Positions 8,141 through 16,783 of a stretch of 56,582 nt of DNA are shown in pieces. Both the position numbers and the translations under genes were made by a program. Origin of the DNA: CAZKNJ01 sp964554185 (GTDB lineage Bacteria > 4484-113). Below the pieces are notes generated by a model, which had not been told where the DNA came from, made no database searches, and saw nothing but the letters and a program-made list of their open reading frames with translations. The stretch is from the NCBI GenBank assembly GCA_964554185.1, contig CAZKNJ010000012.1:1-56582 (forward strand), in the 5' to 3' direction. How positions within the stretch are numbered: the stretch's first letter is position 1; every line of letters begins with the position of its first letter.

Positions 8141-9382
8141 TTAGCCCTGATTGGCGGAGCCGATGAGCCGCACGATGAGGTCGGCGGCGCGTTCCAGCGG
8201 CTGCGGCCGGTAGATCATCCCGCGCACGCTTTCCAGCCGCTGGCGCATCCGCGCCATCTCCGCCACATCATCCAACAGCGACATGGCGACGCCCGCGATG
8301 TAGTCGGCGTTGCATTCGCCGCGCACCAGTTCTGGCACCACGTGATCTCCCGCGATGATATTGGGGAAGGCGTACGCCGGCAGCCGGAAGCGGGTGAAAG
8401 TGGAGTAAATGAGGTCATACAGCCACGGTAATCGGTAGGCCACAATATGCGGCGTCCCTGCTACAGCGCACTCGTGGGTCGCCGTGCCCGACGCCACGAT
8501 CATTAAGTCTGCGTGGCAAACAAGGTCGTATCTCTGCTCCGGCTCCAGCAGCGTGAGGTTCACCGGATACCGCTTGAGCAGCGCGATGATGGCGTCCTTG
8601 AGCGCCGGATGGGCGACTGGCAGGGCGAAGGTGGCCTCCGGAAAGCTCTCAGCGATGGTGCGGGCGGCCTGTATCATCTCGCGGCCGATTACCGCCACCT
8701 CTTCCCGCCGCGAGCCCGGCATCAGCCCGATAACCGGATGCCCCGGCGCCGCCCCCAGCTCCTCCAGAAACTCGCTGCGCGGCCTGGACGGCTTCACCAC
8801 TTCGCACAGCGGATGGCCGATGAACTCGTGCGGCACCCCGAAATACTGGTACAGCTGTAAGCCCACGGGGTAGATGACCAGCGCCAGGTCCACCAGCTCC
8901 TTCATTAACTTGAACCGCTTGCCCACCTTCCGCCTGAAGCCCGCCGGTTGTTCCGCAAAGCGGTCGTAGCGCGGGTCCGACGCCGCTTGCCACAGCACCG
9001 GCGCAATGAAGTAAATGATGGGCCCCTCATACCCGCCGCGCCGCAGCGCCTTCGCCAGGTTCAGGTTGAAGAAGCGGCTGTCTACCAGTATCACCGCATC
9101 CGGCGGAAACCGCTGCAGGTGCCGCACCGTTTCCTGGAACAGCCGTAGCCGCTGCGGAGCTCTGAGGAAGTTGCCGATGAAGCCGATGGTCGCGTCGCCG
9201 CCGGTGTCGAACAGCACCTCGGCGCCGGCCTCCGCGAGATTGAACGACCCCAGGGCGGTCGCCCGCAGCTCGCCCACGTCCCGGTGGCCCGCAATCGCCC
9301 GCAGCAGGTTCGCCGCGTGCATGTCGCCGGACAGCTCGCCGGCTGACACAAACAGCCTGAGTGGGCTAGGGTCAGATGGCAT
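8141..9382 (-). CDS. lpxB: Lipid-A-disaccharide synthase
   Basis: Glycosyltransferase that joins UDP-2,3-diacylglucosamine and lipid X to the lipid A disaccharide at the inner membrane. 413 residues, slightly longer than E. coli LpxB. Visible family features are LFVSAGELSGDMHAANLL at the N-terminus, VLVDSRFFNLNLAK, YFIAPVLWQA, FIGHPLCE, GLMPGSRREEV and ASGTATHECAVAGTPHIVAYR. The first 11 nt overlap the end of the Gfo/Idh gene, so the two are translationally coupled. Its presence is the best single sign that the organism makes LPS. The other lpx genes are not in this window. Confidence 0.92.
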   Translation of the reverse strand: MPSDPSPLRLFVSAGELSGDMHAANLLRAIAGHRDVGELRATALGSFNLAEAGAEVLFDTGGDATIGFIGNFLRAPQRLRLFQETVRHLQRFPPDAVILVDSRFFNLNLAKALRRGGYEGPIIYFIAPVLWQAASDPRYDRFAEQPAGFRRKVGKRFKLMKELVDLALVIYPVGLQLYQYFGVPHEFIGHPLCEVVKPSRPRSEFLEELGAAPGHPVIGLMPGSRREEVAVIGREMIQAARTIAESFPEATFALPVAHPALKDAIIALLKRYPVNLTLLEPEQRYDLVCHADLMIVASGTATHECAVAGTPHIVAYRLPWLYDLIYSTFTRFRLPAYAFPNIIAGDHVVPELVRGECNADYIAGVAMSLLDDVAEMARMRQRLESVRGMIYRPQPLERAADLIVRLIGSANQG

Positions 9383-10361
9383 TGTGATTCAGGAGCGTGG
9401 GATACGCCGCAGCCGCCTCGTGCTCCTTGAAATGCACCGCCTCGCCGGTGGAGTAGGACTCGATCGCGCCGAGGGCTACTCTGATGGTGTAAAGCGAGTC
9501 CTCCCCGGAAACATCCGGCGGAAGGTCTTTGGCTACGGCGTTCAGCGCCCGCTCCAGCTCCACGCGCAGCGGCTCATCGCGCTCCACCAGGCCGGTGTTC
9601 GCCCAGTTCTTGCCGTCAAAGATGATGAGCGACTGGTCAATGAGATCCACCAGCCCGAAGTGGTCGGTGCCAACCACAAACATCTTGCGCACTTTGTAGG
9701 GCGAAAGCCAGCTCAGCTCAATGTAACCCGCCGCGCTATCAGAGTACTTGAGCGAAATCGCCGCATGGTCTTCATACTTGTGGGCCTTGGCCGCGCCGAT
9801 GGAATACACCGACTGCGCTTTGCGCCCGTACAGGTAGCTGATGAGGTCAATGTCGTGGCTGCCGAGGTCCAGGATGATGCCGGTATCAAAGATGCGCACA
9901 TTCCGCGCGCCTACCCGCAAGTCGCTGATGGAGTGCACCTCGCCGAGCATCCCCTGGTCAATCGCCTGCTTCAGCGCGATAACCGCCGGGTTGAACCGCT
10001 CCACATGCCCGACGAAGACCTTCAGCGAACGCTCGCGTGCCTGCTCAATAATGGCCTGTGCGCCTTCTATCGTGTCGCTGATGGGCTTCTCGATCAGCAG
10101 GTGGGAGCCGGCTTCCAGTGCGGCCAGCGCCACTTCGCGGTGCAGCGAAGTGGGCACGGCGATGCTCACCAGCTGGGGCTTTTCGTCCAGCAGTTTCGTG
10201 TAATCCCTATGGAAGCGCGTGCCGTACTTCTCCGCGGCCGCGCCTACGGCCTCGTTGGTGTCGGCCAGGCCGATGAGTTCGGAGATTTCCAGCGAGTCGT
10301 AAAGGCGCGCATGATGCTGCCCCATGGCGCCCACACCGATTACCGCGGTTCTGATGCCCAT
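9372..10361 (-). CDS. Gfo/Idh/MocA-family NAD(P)-dependent sugar oxidoreductase
   Basis: A Rossmann fold at the N-terminus (VIGVGAMGQHHARLY) and the EKPISDT motif that holds the catalytic Lys identify the family; 329 residues is typical. Substrate unknown. Because it overlaps lpxB, a UDP-GlcNAc 3-dehydrogenase (GnnA) role in making 3-amino sugars for lipid A is an attractive inference: GnnA-type genes are known next to lpx genes. No GnnB-type aminotransferase is seen here, so a plain UDP-sugar dehydrogenase must stay open. It begins 2 nt after the nrnA stop. Confidence 0.8.
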   Translation of the reverse strand: MGIRTAVIGVGAMGQHHARLYDSLEISELIGLADTNEAVGAAAEKYGTRFHRDYTKLLDEKPQLVSIAVPTSLHREVALAALEAGSHLLIEKPISDTIEGAQAIIEQARERSLKVFVGHVERFNPAVIALKQAIDQGMLGEVHSISDLRVGARNVRIFDTGIILDLGSHDIDLISYLYGRKAQSVYSIGAAKAHKYEDHAAISLKYSDSAAGYIELSWLSPYKVRKMFVVGTDHFGLVDLIDQSLIIFDGKNWANTGLVERDEPLRVELERALNAVAKDLPPDVSGEDSLYTIRVALGAIESYSTGEAVHFKEHEAAAAYPTLLNHNAI

Positions 10362-10363
10362 AT

Positions 10364-11413
10364 CTACCCGGCCTGTAGTTTGATATCGTCCCGGCGGATG
10401 CCCTCCATCGCGGCTTCCACCGCGTCAATCGCCTCTTGCAGGCTGCCCCGGAAGCGGAAGCCCGAGGCGGCATAGTGGCCGCCGCCGTCGAACATCTCGG
10501 CGACCCGCGAGCTGTCAAAATCCTGGCGCGAGCGCACGCTCACCTTCACCAGGTTGTCGTCAACAACCTTGAAGAAGAAGCATACCTTGGGTTCGCCCAG
10601 CGACTTCAGGGTCTCAACAATGTGTTCGGTGTCGGACAGCCTGCAGTTAAACTCCTCCAGCATCTCCGGCGTCACGTACGAGTAGAAATACCCCAGCTCG
10701 TCGTTGATGGTGAGGAGCTTCAGTGCGCTACCCAGCAGCTTAAGCTGTCCCGGCGTTTGCGTGTTGTACACGAAGTCAACCACCTGCTGGGGCACCACTC
10801 CGGCGCGCACCAGCTCGGTGGCGATCTCAAACGTAAGCTGCGTGGTGTTGCTGTAGGAAAACCTGCCGGTGTCGGTGATGATGGCCGCGTAGAGGCAGAC
10901 TGCCGCTTCCAGCGGCAGCGGCAGCCGGAGCTGCTTGAAGATGGCGTAGACGATCTCGCCGGTGGCAGCGGCGCGTGGGATGACGAGGTTCACATCGCCG
11001 TACAGCTCGTTGCCGGGGTGGTGGTCAATGTTGATTACCGTCGTTCGTCCGGACTTGTGGCGCGGATGCCCCGAGGGAAAGACGCCAAGCCGGTTCATCT
11101 CTTCCACATACGGCTTCCCCAGCCGGTCGAAAGTTGCGTTGTCGCTGACGAAGATGATGTCCGGCAGCTTGTCCGGCAGCCGCTCGGTCTGCTCTATCTC
11201 CTCGGTGCCCGGCAGGAACGCGTACATGCGTGGAACTTCCTCGCTAAAGAAAGTGCGCACCTTGCGGTGGATGGACTGCAGCGCGTGGTGGATGGCGAGT
11301 GCGCAGCCGATGCTGTCCCCGTCGGGATTCTCGTGCGGCAGATTCCATACAGTGCGCGCATTCAGCGTCAGCCGCGCGATGTTGCGGATTAAAGGCCTGA
11401 ATTCATCAAACAT
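10364..11413 (-). CDS. nrnA: DHH/DHHA1 phosphoesterase, NrnA-like nanoRNase
   Basis: Predicted bifunctional oligoribonuclease/pAp phosphatase that removes 2-5 nt RNA fragments. The DHH domain shows HENPDGDSIGCALA, VSDNATFDR, INIDHHPGNELYG (the DHH motif) and AAIITDTGRFSYSNT; the DHHA1 domain ends with GGGHYAASGFRF. About 349 residues. I start at the ATG at 11413, 7 nt after the rbfA stop; a TTG two codons earlier (11419) is an alternative. The rbfA-nrnA order is common in bacteria, often with infB and truB, neither of which is here. Confidence 0.88.
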   Translation of the reverse strand: MFDEFRPLIRNIARLTLNARTVWNLPHENPDGDSIGCALAIHHALQSIHRKVRTFFSEEVPRMYAFLPGTEEIEQTERLPDKLPDIIFVSDNATFDRLGKPYVEEMNRLGVFPSGHPRHKSGRTTVINIDHHPGNELYGDVNLVIPRAAATGEIVYAIFKQLRLPLPLEAAVCLYAAIITDTGRFSYSNTTQLTFEIATELVRAGVVPQQVVDFVYNTQTPGQLKLLGSALKLLTINDELGYFYSYVTPEMLEEFNCRLSDTEHIVETLKSLGEPKVCFFFKVVDDNLVKVSVRSRQDFDSSRVAEMFDGGGHYAASGFRFRGSLQEAIDAVEAAMEGIRRDDIKLQAG

Positions 11414-11420
11414 AAGCAAA

Positions 11421-11813
11421 TCACTTCGGTTCCGGAGAACCGGTGTCGTCTCCTTCCAAACCTAGGCCGCGCAGCAGCTCCGACACGCGGACGCTTTCCA
11501 CCAGGCCGCGGTCTTCCACAAACTGCAGCACTGGCACTTTGCGCAGCACGATGCGCGAGCTCAACTCGCGCCGGATATACGGCGCGGCGCGGTTGAGTCC
11601 CACCAACGCCTTCTCGGTTACGTCAAGCTCGTTTGAACGGGCGCGCACGCTGAGCACGGCGTGCGAAAAGTCCTTGCTGACCTTCACGGCGATGATGGTT
11701 ACGCCGCTACAGGCGGGATCCTTGACCTCTTCCAGGATTATGAGGCTGACCTCGCGCTGCAGCGTCGCCGCCACCATCTTCACCCGCCGGTTTTTCTTTT
11801 CTTCGGGCAGCAT
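11421..11813 (-). CDS. rbfA: Ribosome-binding factor A
   Basis: Small KH-like factor needed for maturation of the 16S rRNA 5' end and 30S subunit assembly. 130 residues. Typical features are the early R-x-x-x-V-A-x-x-L-Q-R-E pattern, SLIILEEVKDP, VKVSKDFSHAVLSVR and AAPYIRRELSSRIVLRKVPVLQFVED. First gene of a minus-strand run ending with the RmlA-like gene. A TATACT (11838-11843, minus) upstream may be its -10. Confidence 0.92.
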   Translation of the reverse strand: MLPEEKKNRRVKMVAATLQREVSLIILEEVKDPACSGVTIIAVKVSKDFSHAVLSVRARSNELDVTEKALVGLNRAAPYIRRELSSRIVLRKVPVLQFVEDRGLVESVRVSELLRGLGLEGDDTGSPEPK

Positions 11814-11933
11814 GGCCTTTCGTTCATAAAGAGATTAAGTATAACTCAAGCTCCACCTCCCTTCAACGCCCCCGGCGGCGAGACTCTCCAATCCTCCATC
11901 ACGGCAAGATTGCTACTCACGCGCGCACGCAAG

Positions 11934-11962
11934 TTGCATAGTGGGGGGCTTTTACCTAGAAT
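11934..11962 (+). promoter_or_regulatory. Sigma-70-type promoter of the M24 peptidase-efp pair
   Basis: TTGCAT (11934-11939), a 17-bp spacer and TAGAAT (11957-11962), 24 nt before the ATG at 11987. A GGAG ribosome-binding site follows at about 11978-11981. Confidence 0.6.
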
Positions 11963-11986
11963 GTATGTGCTTATCTTGGAGCTGCG

Positions 11987-13096
11987 ATGGATTTCCAAAA
12001 GCGAATAAGGGCTTTGCGCGACTCGTTTGCCGCCCAGCGGGTGGATGCGGTCGCCATTACCAACCTGAAGAACATCTTCTACCTCTCCAACTTCAGCGGC
12101 TCCACCGCTGTGATCTTACTAACTGAGAGCCGCAACATCTTCCTCACGGACTTTCGATACTACGGGAAGTTCGAAACCGAGGTTTTCAACGGTTTCGAAC
12201 TTGTTCCATTCTACAATGAGAGCTTGGGCAAGAAGATTGGCGATCTGGCCGGGGCCAACGGCTTCAAAAGGCTCGGCTTCGAGTCGGAGAATCTGACGCA
12301 CGCGCAGGTGGCGGGCCTCCAGGACAAGTCCGGCGTTGAACTGGTGCCGACCACCGGATTGGTGGAGAAGCTGCGGCTGATCAAGGATGCCGAGGAGATT
12401 GATAGCATCAAGCGTGCGGTCGCGCTCAAGGAAGATGCATTCCGCGAGGTATGCAAGCAGATAAAGGAAGGCGTTACCGAGGCCGATCTGGCCGCCGAGT
12501 TTGAGTACCGCATCCGCAAGCGGGGCGCGCAGCGGGCAAGCTTCTCGCCGATTGTGGCGTTCGGCCCCAACTCCGCGATGCCGCACGCAAGCTTTACGAG
12601 CCAGCAGCTCATCCCCGGCATGCCGCTCACATTTGATCTGGGCGTAGAACTCGACGGCTACTGCAGCGACATGACGCGCACTATTTTCTTCGGCGGTGTG
12701 TCACCGGGATGGGAGCGCATCTACAATGTCGTGCGGGAGGCCAAGGCGGCCGCCGCCGAGAATGCGCGCGCCGGTATGAAGTGTGTGGACGTGGACAAGA
12801 TGGCGCGCGACATCATCGTTGGCGAGGGTTACGGCAAGTACAAGATGGAAGACGGCAGCGAGCGCGACTACTTCGGCCACGGCCTGGGGCACGGCGTCGG
12901 GCTGGAGGTGCACGAAGCGCCCCGGCTGAACACCGTCAGCAAGGACACGCTCAAGACCGGGATGATGGTGACCATTGAGCCTGGAATCTACCTCCCCGGC
13001 CAGGGTGGAATCCGCATAGAAGACCTGTACCTGGTCGGTAAGAACGGCCTGGTGAACCTGAACTCGCTGAAATCCGAGCTGCAGGTGGTCCATTGA
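11987..13096 (+). CDS. M24 aminopeptidase P / Xaa-Pro dipeptidase family
   Basis: Metallopeptidase cleaving next to proline. A creatinase-like N-terminal domain (about residues 1-125) precedes the pita-bread catalytic domain. Metal ligands are visible as Asp in FDLGVELDGYCSDMTRT (two Asp), His in GHGLGHGVGLEVHE, Glu in TIEPGIYLP and Glu in GIRIEDLY. 369 residues, as usual for the short PepQ/YqhT form. It lies 7 nt upstream of efp, a very common pair. GGAG upstream supports the ATG. Confidence 0.88.
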   Translation: MDFQKRIRALRDSFAAQRVDAVAITNLKNIFYLSNFSGSTAVILLTESRNIFLTDFRYYGKFETEVFNGFELVPFYNESLGKKIGDLAGANGFKRLGFESENLTHAQVAGLQDKSGVELVPTTGLVEKLRLIKDAEEIDSIKRAVALKEDAFREVCKQIKEGVTEADLAAEFEYRIRKRGAQRASFSPIVAFGPNSAMPHASFTSQQLIPGMPLTFDLGVELDGYCSDMTRTIFFGGVSPGWERIYNVVREAKAAAAENARAGMKCVDVDKMARDIIVGEGYGKYKMEDGSERDYFGHGLGHGVGLEVHEAPRLNTVSKDTLKTGMMVTIEPGIYLPGQGGIRIEDLYLVGKNGLVNLNSLKSELQVVH

Positions 13097-13103
13097 TACA
13101 GCC

Positions 13104-13664
13104 ATGATTACGCCCAACGACTTCCGCAACGGTTTGACTTTCAAGCGCAACCACGACCTTTTCCGGGTGCTGGAGTTCCTCCACGTTAAGCCCGGTAAGG
13201 GTCCCGCCTTTGTCCGCACCAAGATACAGAACCTCCGCACCGGCTCCATCAACGAGGTGACCTTCCGCACTGAGGAGAAGCTGGAAGGCATCCGCGTTGA
13301 GCGCCGCGAGATGGCCTACTTGTACCGCGAAGGTGATATGCTCGTGTTCATGGACAACGAAACCTACGACCAGATGAGCGTCCCCGAAGAGGCCGTCGGC
13401 CAGAAGATCAAGCTCATCAAGGAGAACGATACGGTTTTCCTGGAGATGTACGAGAACGAGATACTCGGCGTTGACCTGCCGGCGGCGGTCGTTCTCCGCG
13501 TGGCGCAGGCTGAGCCTGGGGTGCGCGGCGACACGGCCACCAACGCCACCAAGGCTGCCGAACTGGAGACCGGGCTGGTGGTTCAGGTGCCGCTGTTTGT
13601 GAATGAAGGCGACCTGGTAAAGGTGGATACGCGTACTTACCAGTACATTGAACGCGCGAAGTAG
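13104..13664 (+). CDS. efp: Elongation factor P
   Basis: Rescues ribosomes stalled on polyproline. 186 residues in three beta-barrels. The tip loop has KPGKG with Lys32 at the place that is modified by EpmA-, deoxyhypusine-like or 5-aminopentanol pathways in other bacteria; no modifying enzyme is encoded nearby. The second domain has YMDQM-like ETYDQMSVPEE and the third starts near VVLRVAQAEPGVRGDTATN, matching the family signature. Cotranscribed with the upstream peptidase. The large proline-containing envelope proteins encoded next (PKD lipoproteins with PPP runs) would be natural clients. Confidence 0.95.
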   Translation: MITPNDFRNGLTFKRNHDLFRVLEFLHVKPGKGPAFVRTKIQNLRTGSINEVTFRTEEKLEGIRVERREMAYLYREGDMLVFMDNETYDQMSVPEEAVGQKIKLIKENDTVFLEMYENEILGVDLPAAVVLRVAQAEPGVRGDTATNATKAAELETGLVVQVPLFVNEGDLVKVDTRTYQYIERAK

Positions 13665-13695
13665 CCCCTACTGGTGTGAAAAGCGTGTTCTTGGG

Positions 13696-13701
13696 TATAA
13701 T
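13696..13701 (+). promoter_or_regulatory. -10 element before the PKD/Kelch lipoprotein
   Basis: TATAAT, 34 nt before the ATG at 13736. A recognisable -35 is lacking. Directly after it GGGT and ACCC (around 13703-13718) can form a small hairpin in the leader. Confidence 0.45.
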
Positions 13702-13735
13702 AGGGTGGTAAAAACCCGATAATAGGGGTGTTGCG

Positions 13736-15670
13736 ATGTCAGTCAGTAGACTAATGTTTGTGCTGCTCGCTGTTATGGCGGCGTTTATGGTCGCCTGCGG
13801 TGGTGGCGGAGGAGGCACAACTCCGATCACTCCATCGCAGGGCGGTACTACACCGCCGCCTGACGACAGTAAGCAGTTGTTTTCAGTGGTGTTGACGGCC
13901 ACGCCTGACCAGGGGCCGTCACCCATGACAGTCAGCTTCACCGCGTACGCGTTTGGGGGATACCCCACGTACTCCTACGAATGGGATTTCGACGGAGACG
14001 GCGTGTACGACTCCAACGCGGTTGATCCGTATTGGACGTTCAACAACAGCGCGGTGGTGAGTCTGAAAGTAACTGACTCGCGCCAGCAGACGGTTACCGT
14101 GAACAAGTCAATTACAGTGACTGCGGGCACGGGTGGGGGTGGAACCCAGCCGCTGGTGGTGCGATTCCAGCCTTCCGTCAACTCGGGCGCCGCGCCACTG
14201 CGTGTGCAGTTCACGGCGCTTGTTTCCGGCGGAAGTCCTCCATACGGCTTCAAGTGGGACTTTGACGGCGACGGTGTAATCGACAGCTTCAGCGAAAACC
14301 CGGTGTACATTTACGAGTCGCCCGGGACCGGCGGGGATGGCGAGTACCTCTTCTACCCCGTGCTGACGGTTGCCGATAACCGTGGCGTTGAGGTCTCCAC
14401 CGCCGATGACACCGACGCGGACGGCCAGCCCGACTGGCGGATTGCAGTCAACGTGCAGCCGCCTTCGGCGTTGTCACCGTACGCGACCGTGAACCCCGGC
14501 TCCGGGCAGGCCCCGCTGCCAGTGGTGTTCAACGGCGGCGCGTCCGGCGGTGAGCCGCCCTACATGTTCGAGTGGGATTTCGGCGACGGAACCTCCCGCG
14601 CCTTCGACAGCTCGGCGGTAGCCCACCACACTTACGTCACGCCTGGCACCTACAACGCCAGGTTGACCCTGCGCGATAACCAGGGCGTGGAAGCGTCCAG
14701 CGGTGTCGTGCCGGTGTTTGTGGGCGAAGAGGTGAGCTTCAGCATCATCATCAGCGCCGACGTGGCGGAAGGTCCGGTTCCGTTCAACGTGCAGTTCTCC
14801 AGCATCGTTGACGGCGGCCGGGAGCCTATCTCCTACGAGTGGGAGGTCTTCACCGACCTGGTACCGACCGGGGACGAGCCCGTCATTGTGCTGCCCCCGA
14901 TGTACCCCACTCCGATTAAGGACGGCCAGGCGGTCGTAGTGCCCGACCGCACCAAGAAGGCGAATCCGGTAGTCACCTTTGCCACCTACACGGGCCAGTA
15001 TGTCGACGAGAACGGCAATGGCGCGTTTGACTCCGGCGAAGGCGTGGGCGCGCCGTACGTGATGCGCTGCGTGGCGACCGATGCTAACGGCGTGGTTGCA
15101 GTCAGCAACCTCGTCCGCATCACTCCGACCCAGAGCGAGCCCGCCAATCTGTACCGTGCTGAGCGCACACCGACTCTCGGCTTCTCCATCTACGGCGGCT
15201 TCATGACCGGCGGCGCTACTCCGATCAGTGCGCGCGCGAATCCGGCAACGGCTTCGCACCCGTCGGGCATGGTTTACTTCTTCGGTGGCGACCGCCTAAG
15301 CGACTCCGGCGAGTTCCAGGGCATCGTTGACGTCACCCAGTCCAGCTACGCGCTGAACCTGACGGGCCAGGACCGCACGCCCTCCGGGATGTTCGGTTCG
15401 ACCAGCGGCTCGGCTTATGCTGACGGTGGCTTCACGCTGCTCAACTCACTGCAGGGCCTGCAATACGCGTACGTCGGTCAGACGCCCACGGTGAAAACTC
15501 CGCCTCCGCAAGGTACCGGCGGACCCCCGGACTGCGGTGGTGCTTTCATGCACCCGAGTAGGAACATTCAGCGCAGTAACGCCTTCGTTCCGCGCGGCTC
15601 GGCCGCTGCCACCATGATTCACGAGGATTGGGACATCAACCCGGGGGGCATCGGCTCCTGCCCTGGATGA
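13736..15670 (+). CDS. PKD-domain/Kelch lipoprotein, part before an in-frame TGA
   Basis: Large surface or periplasmic lipoprotein of unknown role. The signal MSVSRLMFVLLAVMAAFMVAC places the lipid Cys at residue 21, followed by six Gly and a Pro/Thr linker. Residues about 50-470 hold four PKD-like Ig modules, recognisable by EWDFDGDG, KWDFDGDG, EWDFGDG and YEWEVF. A first Kelch motif appears as VYFFGGDRLSD (near residue 515). The frame then meets TGA at 15668-15670 (codon 645), but stays open in the same frame for another 354 codons carrying five more Kelch motifs. The paralogue at 16784 has all six Kelch motifs in one protein. The stop is therefore a recent mutation, a sequence error or a readthrough site. 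Confidence 0.75.
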   Translation: MSVSRLMFVLLAVMAAFMVACGGGGGGTTPITPSQGGTTPPPDDSKQLFSVVLTATPDQGPSPMTVSFTAYAFGGYPTYSYEWDFDGDGVYDSNAVDPYWTFNNSAVVSLKVTDSRQQTVTVNKSITVTAGTGGGGTQPLVVRFQPSVNSGAAPLRVQFTALVSGGSPPYGFKWDFDGDGVIDSFSENPVYIYESPGTGGDGEYLFYPVLTVADNRGVEVSTADDTDADGQPDWRIAVNVQPPSALSPYATVNPGSGQAPLPVVFNGGASGGEPPYMFEWDFGDGTSRAFDSSAVAHHTYVTPGTYNARLTLRDNQGVEASSGVVPVFVGEEVSFSIIISADVAEGPVPFNVQFSSIVDGGREPISYEWEVFTDLVPTGDEPVIVLPPMYPTPIKDGQAVVVPDRTKKANPVVTFATYTGQYVDENGNGAFDSGEGVGAPYVMRCVATDANGVVAVSNLVRITPTQSEPANLYRAERTPTLGFSIYGGFMTGGATPISARANPATASHPSGMVYFFGGDRLSDSGEFQGIVDVTQSSYALNLTGQDRTPSGMFGSTSGSAYADGGFTLLNSLQGLQYAYVGQTPTVKTPPPQGTGGPPDCGGAFMHPSRNIQRSNAFVPRGSAAATMIHEDWDINPGGIGSCPG

Positions 15671-15730
15671 CGGCCCCGTCCTGACACGGGTCCAGGTTGG
15701 ATCCTAGATAGCGGTGGCTACGGCGTTCCG

Positions 15731-16735
15731 GTGTTCTTCGTGTTCGGCGGCCGCGATGCTAGCGGCGAGCCTCTGGACGTCGTCCAGAAGTACTACCCCG
15801 AGACCTACGGCGTGGAAGACATGTTCCCCATTCTGTTCTTCCCCGGCCCGGTGGCCCAGTACGTGAACAATCAGACCGACATCTGGTCTAACCGTTACAC
15901 GTTCCCTGACTGGGACTGGCTGGAGCAGGAGGGCAACTGCGTCAACCTGCCGATTGTGCCTGAGCGTCCGCCGATGGACAACTCCGGTGGTGGCGGTTCG
16001 AACACGTCGGTTCCCCTGAACCCGATGGCGGAGCCCCTCTACGGTCATGCAGCGGTTACCGTTGAGTCTCTGGGGAACCTCTTCCCATCGCCGGTTTGGC
16101 CGGAAAGCCCGTACTGCTATGTGTTTATCACCGGCGGTATCAACGACGGCGGCGTCCCGATCCGCACCATGCGTTGGTTCAACGCGTGGGCGGCGCCGGC
16201 GCAGCGCCAGGAAGACCAGCCGCCCACGGCCGGAGACTACTCCGAGATGCCCGCGATGCCGGTTGAGCGCGCGTATCACGACGCGATTGTCATCCTGCCC
16301 GACAAGATGACCAACCGCCAGTGGAAGATTGTGGTCTTCGGCGGCTTTGACCGCAACGGCAACTACATCTCCCAGGTGGACGAGTTCACGTTCGACAGCA
16401 TCATCAGCCCGACCAGCGGTAGCTGGCGCACTCTGGCCAACCTGCCCGAGTCGGCGGCTGGTGTTGTTGCCGGCTGGCAGCAGAACGACCGCGGCTTTGT
16501 GTACCATCAGATGGGCGGCCGTACGGTTGACGGTTTCACCAGCAGTGTGTATGACGTGCTCGCCAACGGCACGGTGTCCGTGGCCCCGACCGGCCTCATC
16601 CCGCGCGGATGGACCGGCGGTAGCGGCATCGTTGCTCCTAACGACTTCTTTACCGGGGAAGGCAAGTACTTCGTCTTCGGCGGACTTACCGAACTCGGTA
16701 TGAACAAGATTGTCGAGCGCTACCAGCCGCAATAA
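15731..16735 (+). CDS. Kelch C-terminal half, in frame after the TGA
   Basis: Same reading frame as the preceding lipoprotein and open from 15671; only the TGA separates them. It contains five Kelch motifs: FFVFGGRDASG, YVFITGGINDGG, IVVFGGFDRNG, VYHQMGGRTVDG and YFVFGGLTELG. The first possible start is a GTG at 15731 without a ribosome-binding site and lying inside a Kelch strand, and there is no signal peptide, so independent translation would give an unexported fragment. I read it as the C-terminal half of one 999-codon gene. Stop TAA at 16733. Confidence 0.6.
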   Translation: MFFVFGGRDASGEPLDVVQKYYPETYGVEDMFPILFFPGPVAQYVNNQTDIWSNRYTFPDWDWLEQEGNCVNLPIVPERPPMDNSGGGGSNTSVPLNPMAEPLYGHAAVTVESLGNLFPSPVWPESPYCYVFITGGINDGGVPIRTMRWFNAWAAPAQRQEDQPPTAGDYSEMPAMPVERAYHDAIVILPDKMTNRQWKIVVFGGFDRNGNYISQVDEFTFDSIISPTSGSWRTLANLPESAAGVVAGWQQNDRGFVYHQMGGRTVDGFTSSVYDVLANGTVSVAPTGLIPRGWTGGSGIVAPNDFFTGEGKYFVFGGLTELGMNKIVERYQPQ

Positions 16736-16783
16736 GCGGCGGGTAGTGTTCGGTAGCCCTTTGACAGGGAGGACCCGACACTG

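Noticed and set aside
15670..15670. Genome-wide reassignment of TGA to explain the Kelch gene
   Set aside because: TGA ends asnS, lpxB-neighbour, scpA, anti-sigma and other genes at the correct family length, so it is a true stop here.
15668..15693. SECIS element for selenocysteine at the TGA
   Set aside because: The hairpin is only 5 to 7 bp and starts almost at the codon; no Cys or redox motif is expected at this place in a Kelch loop. Kept only as a weak readthrough hint.
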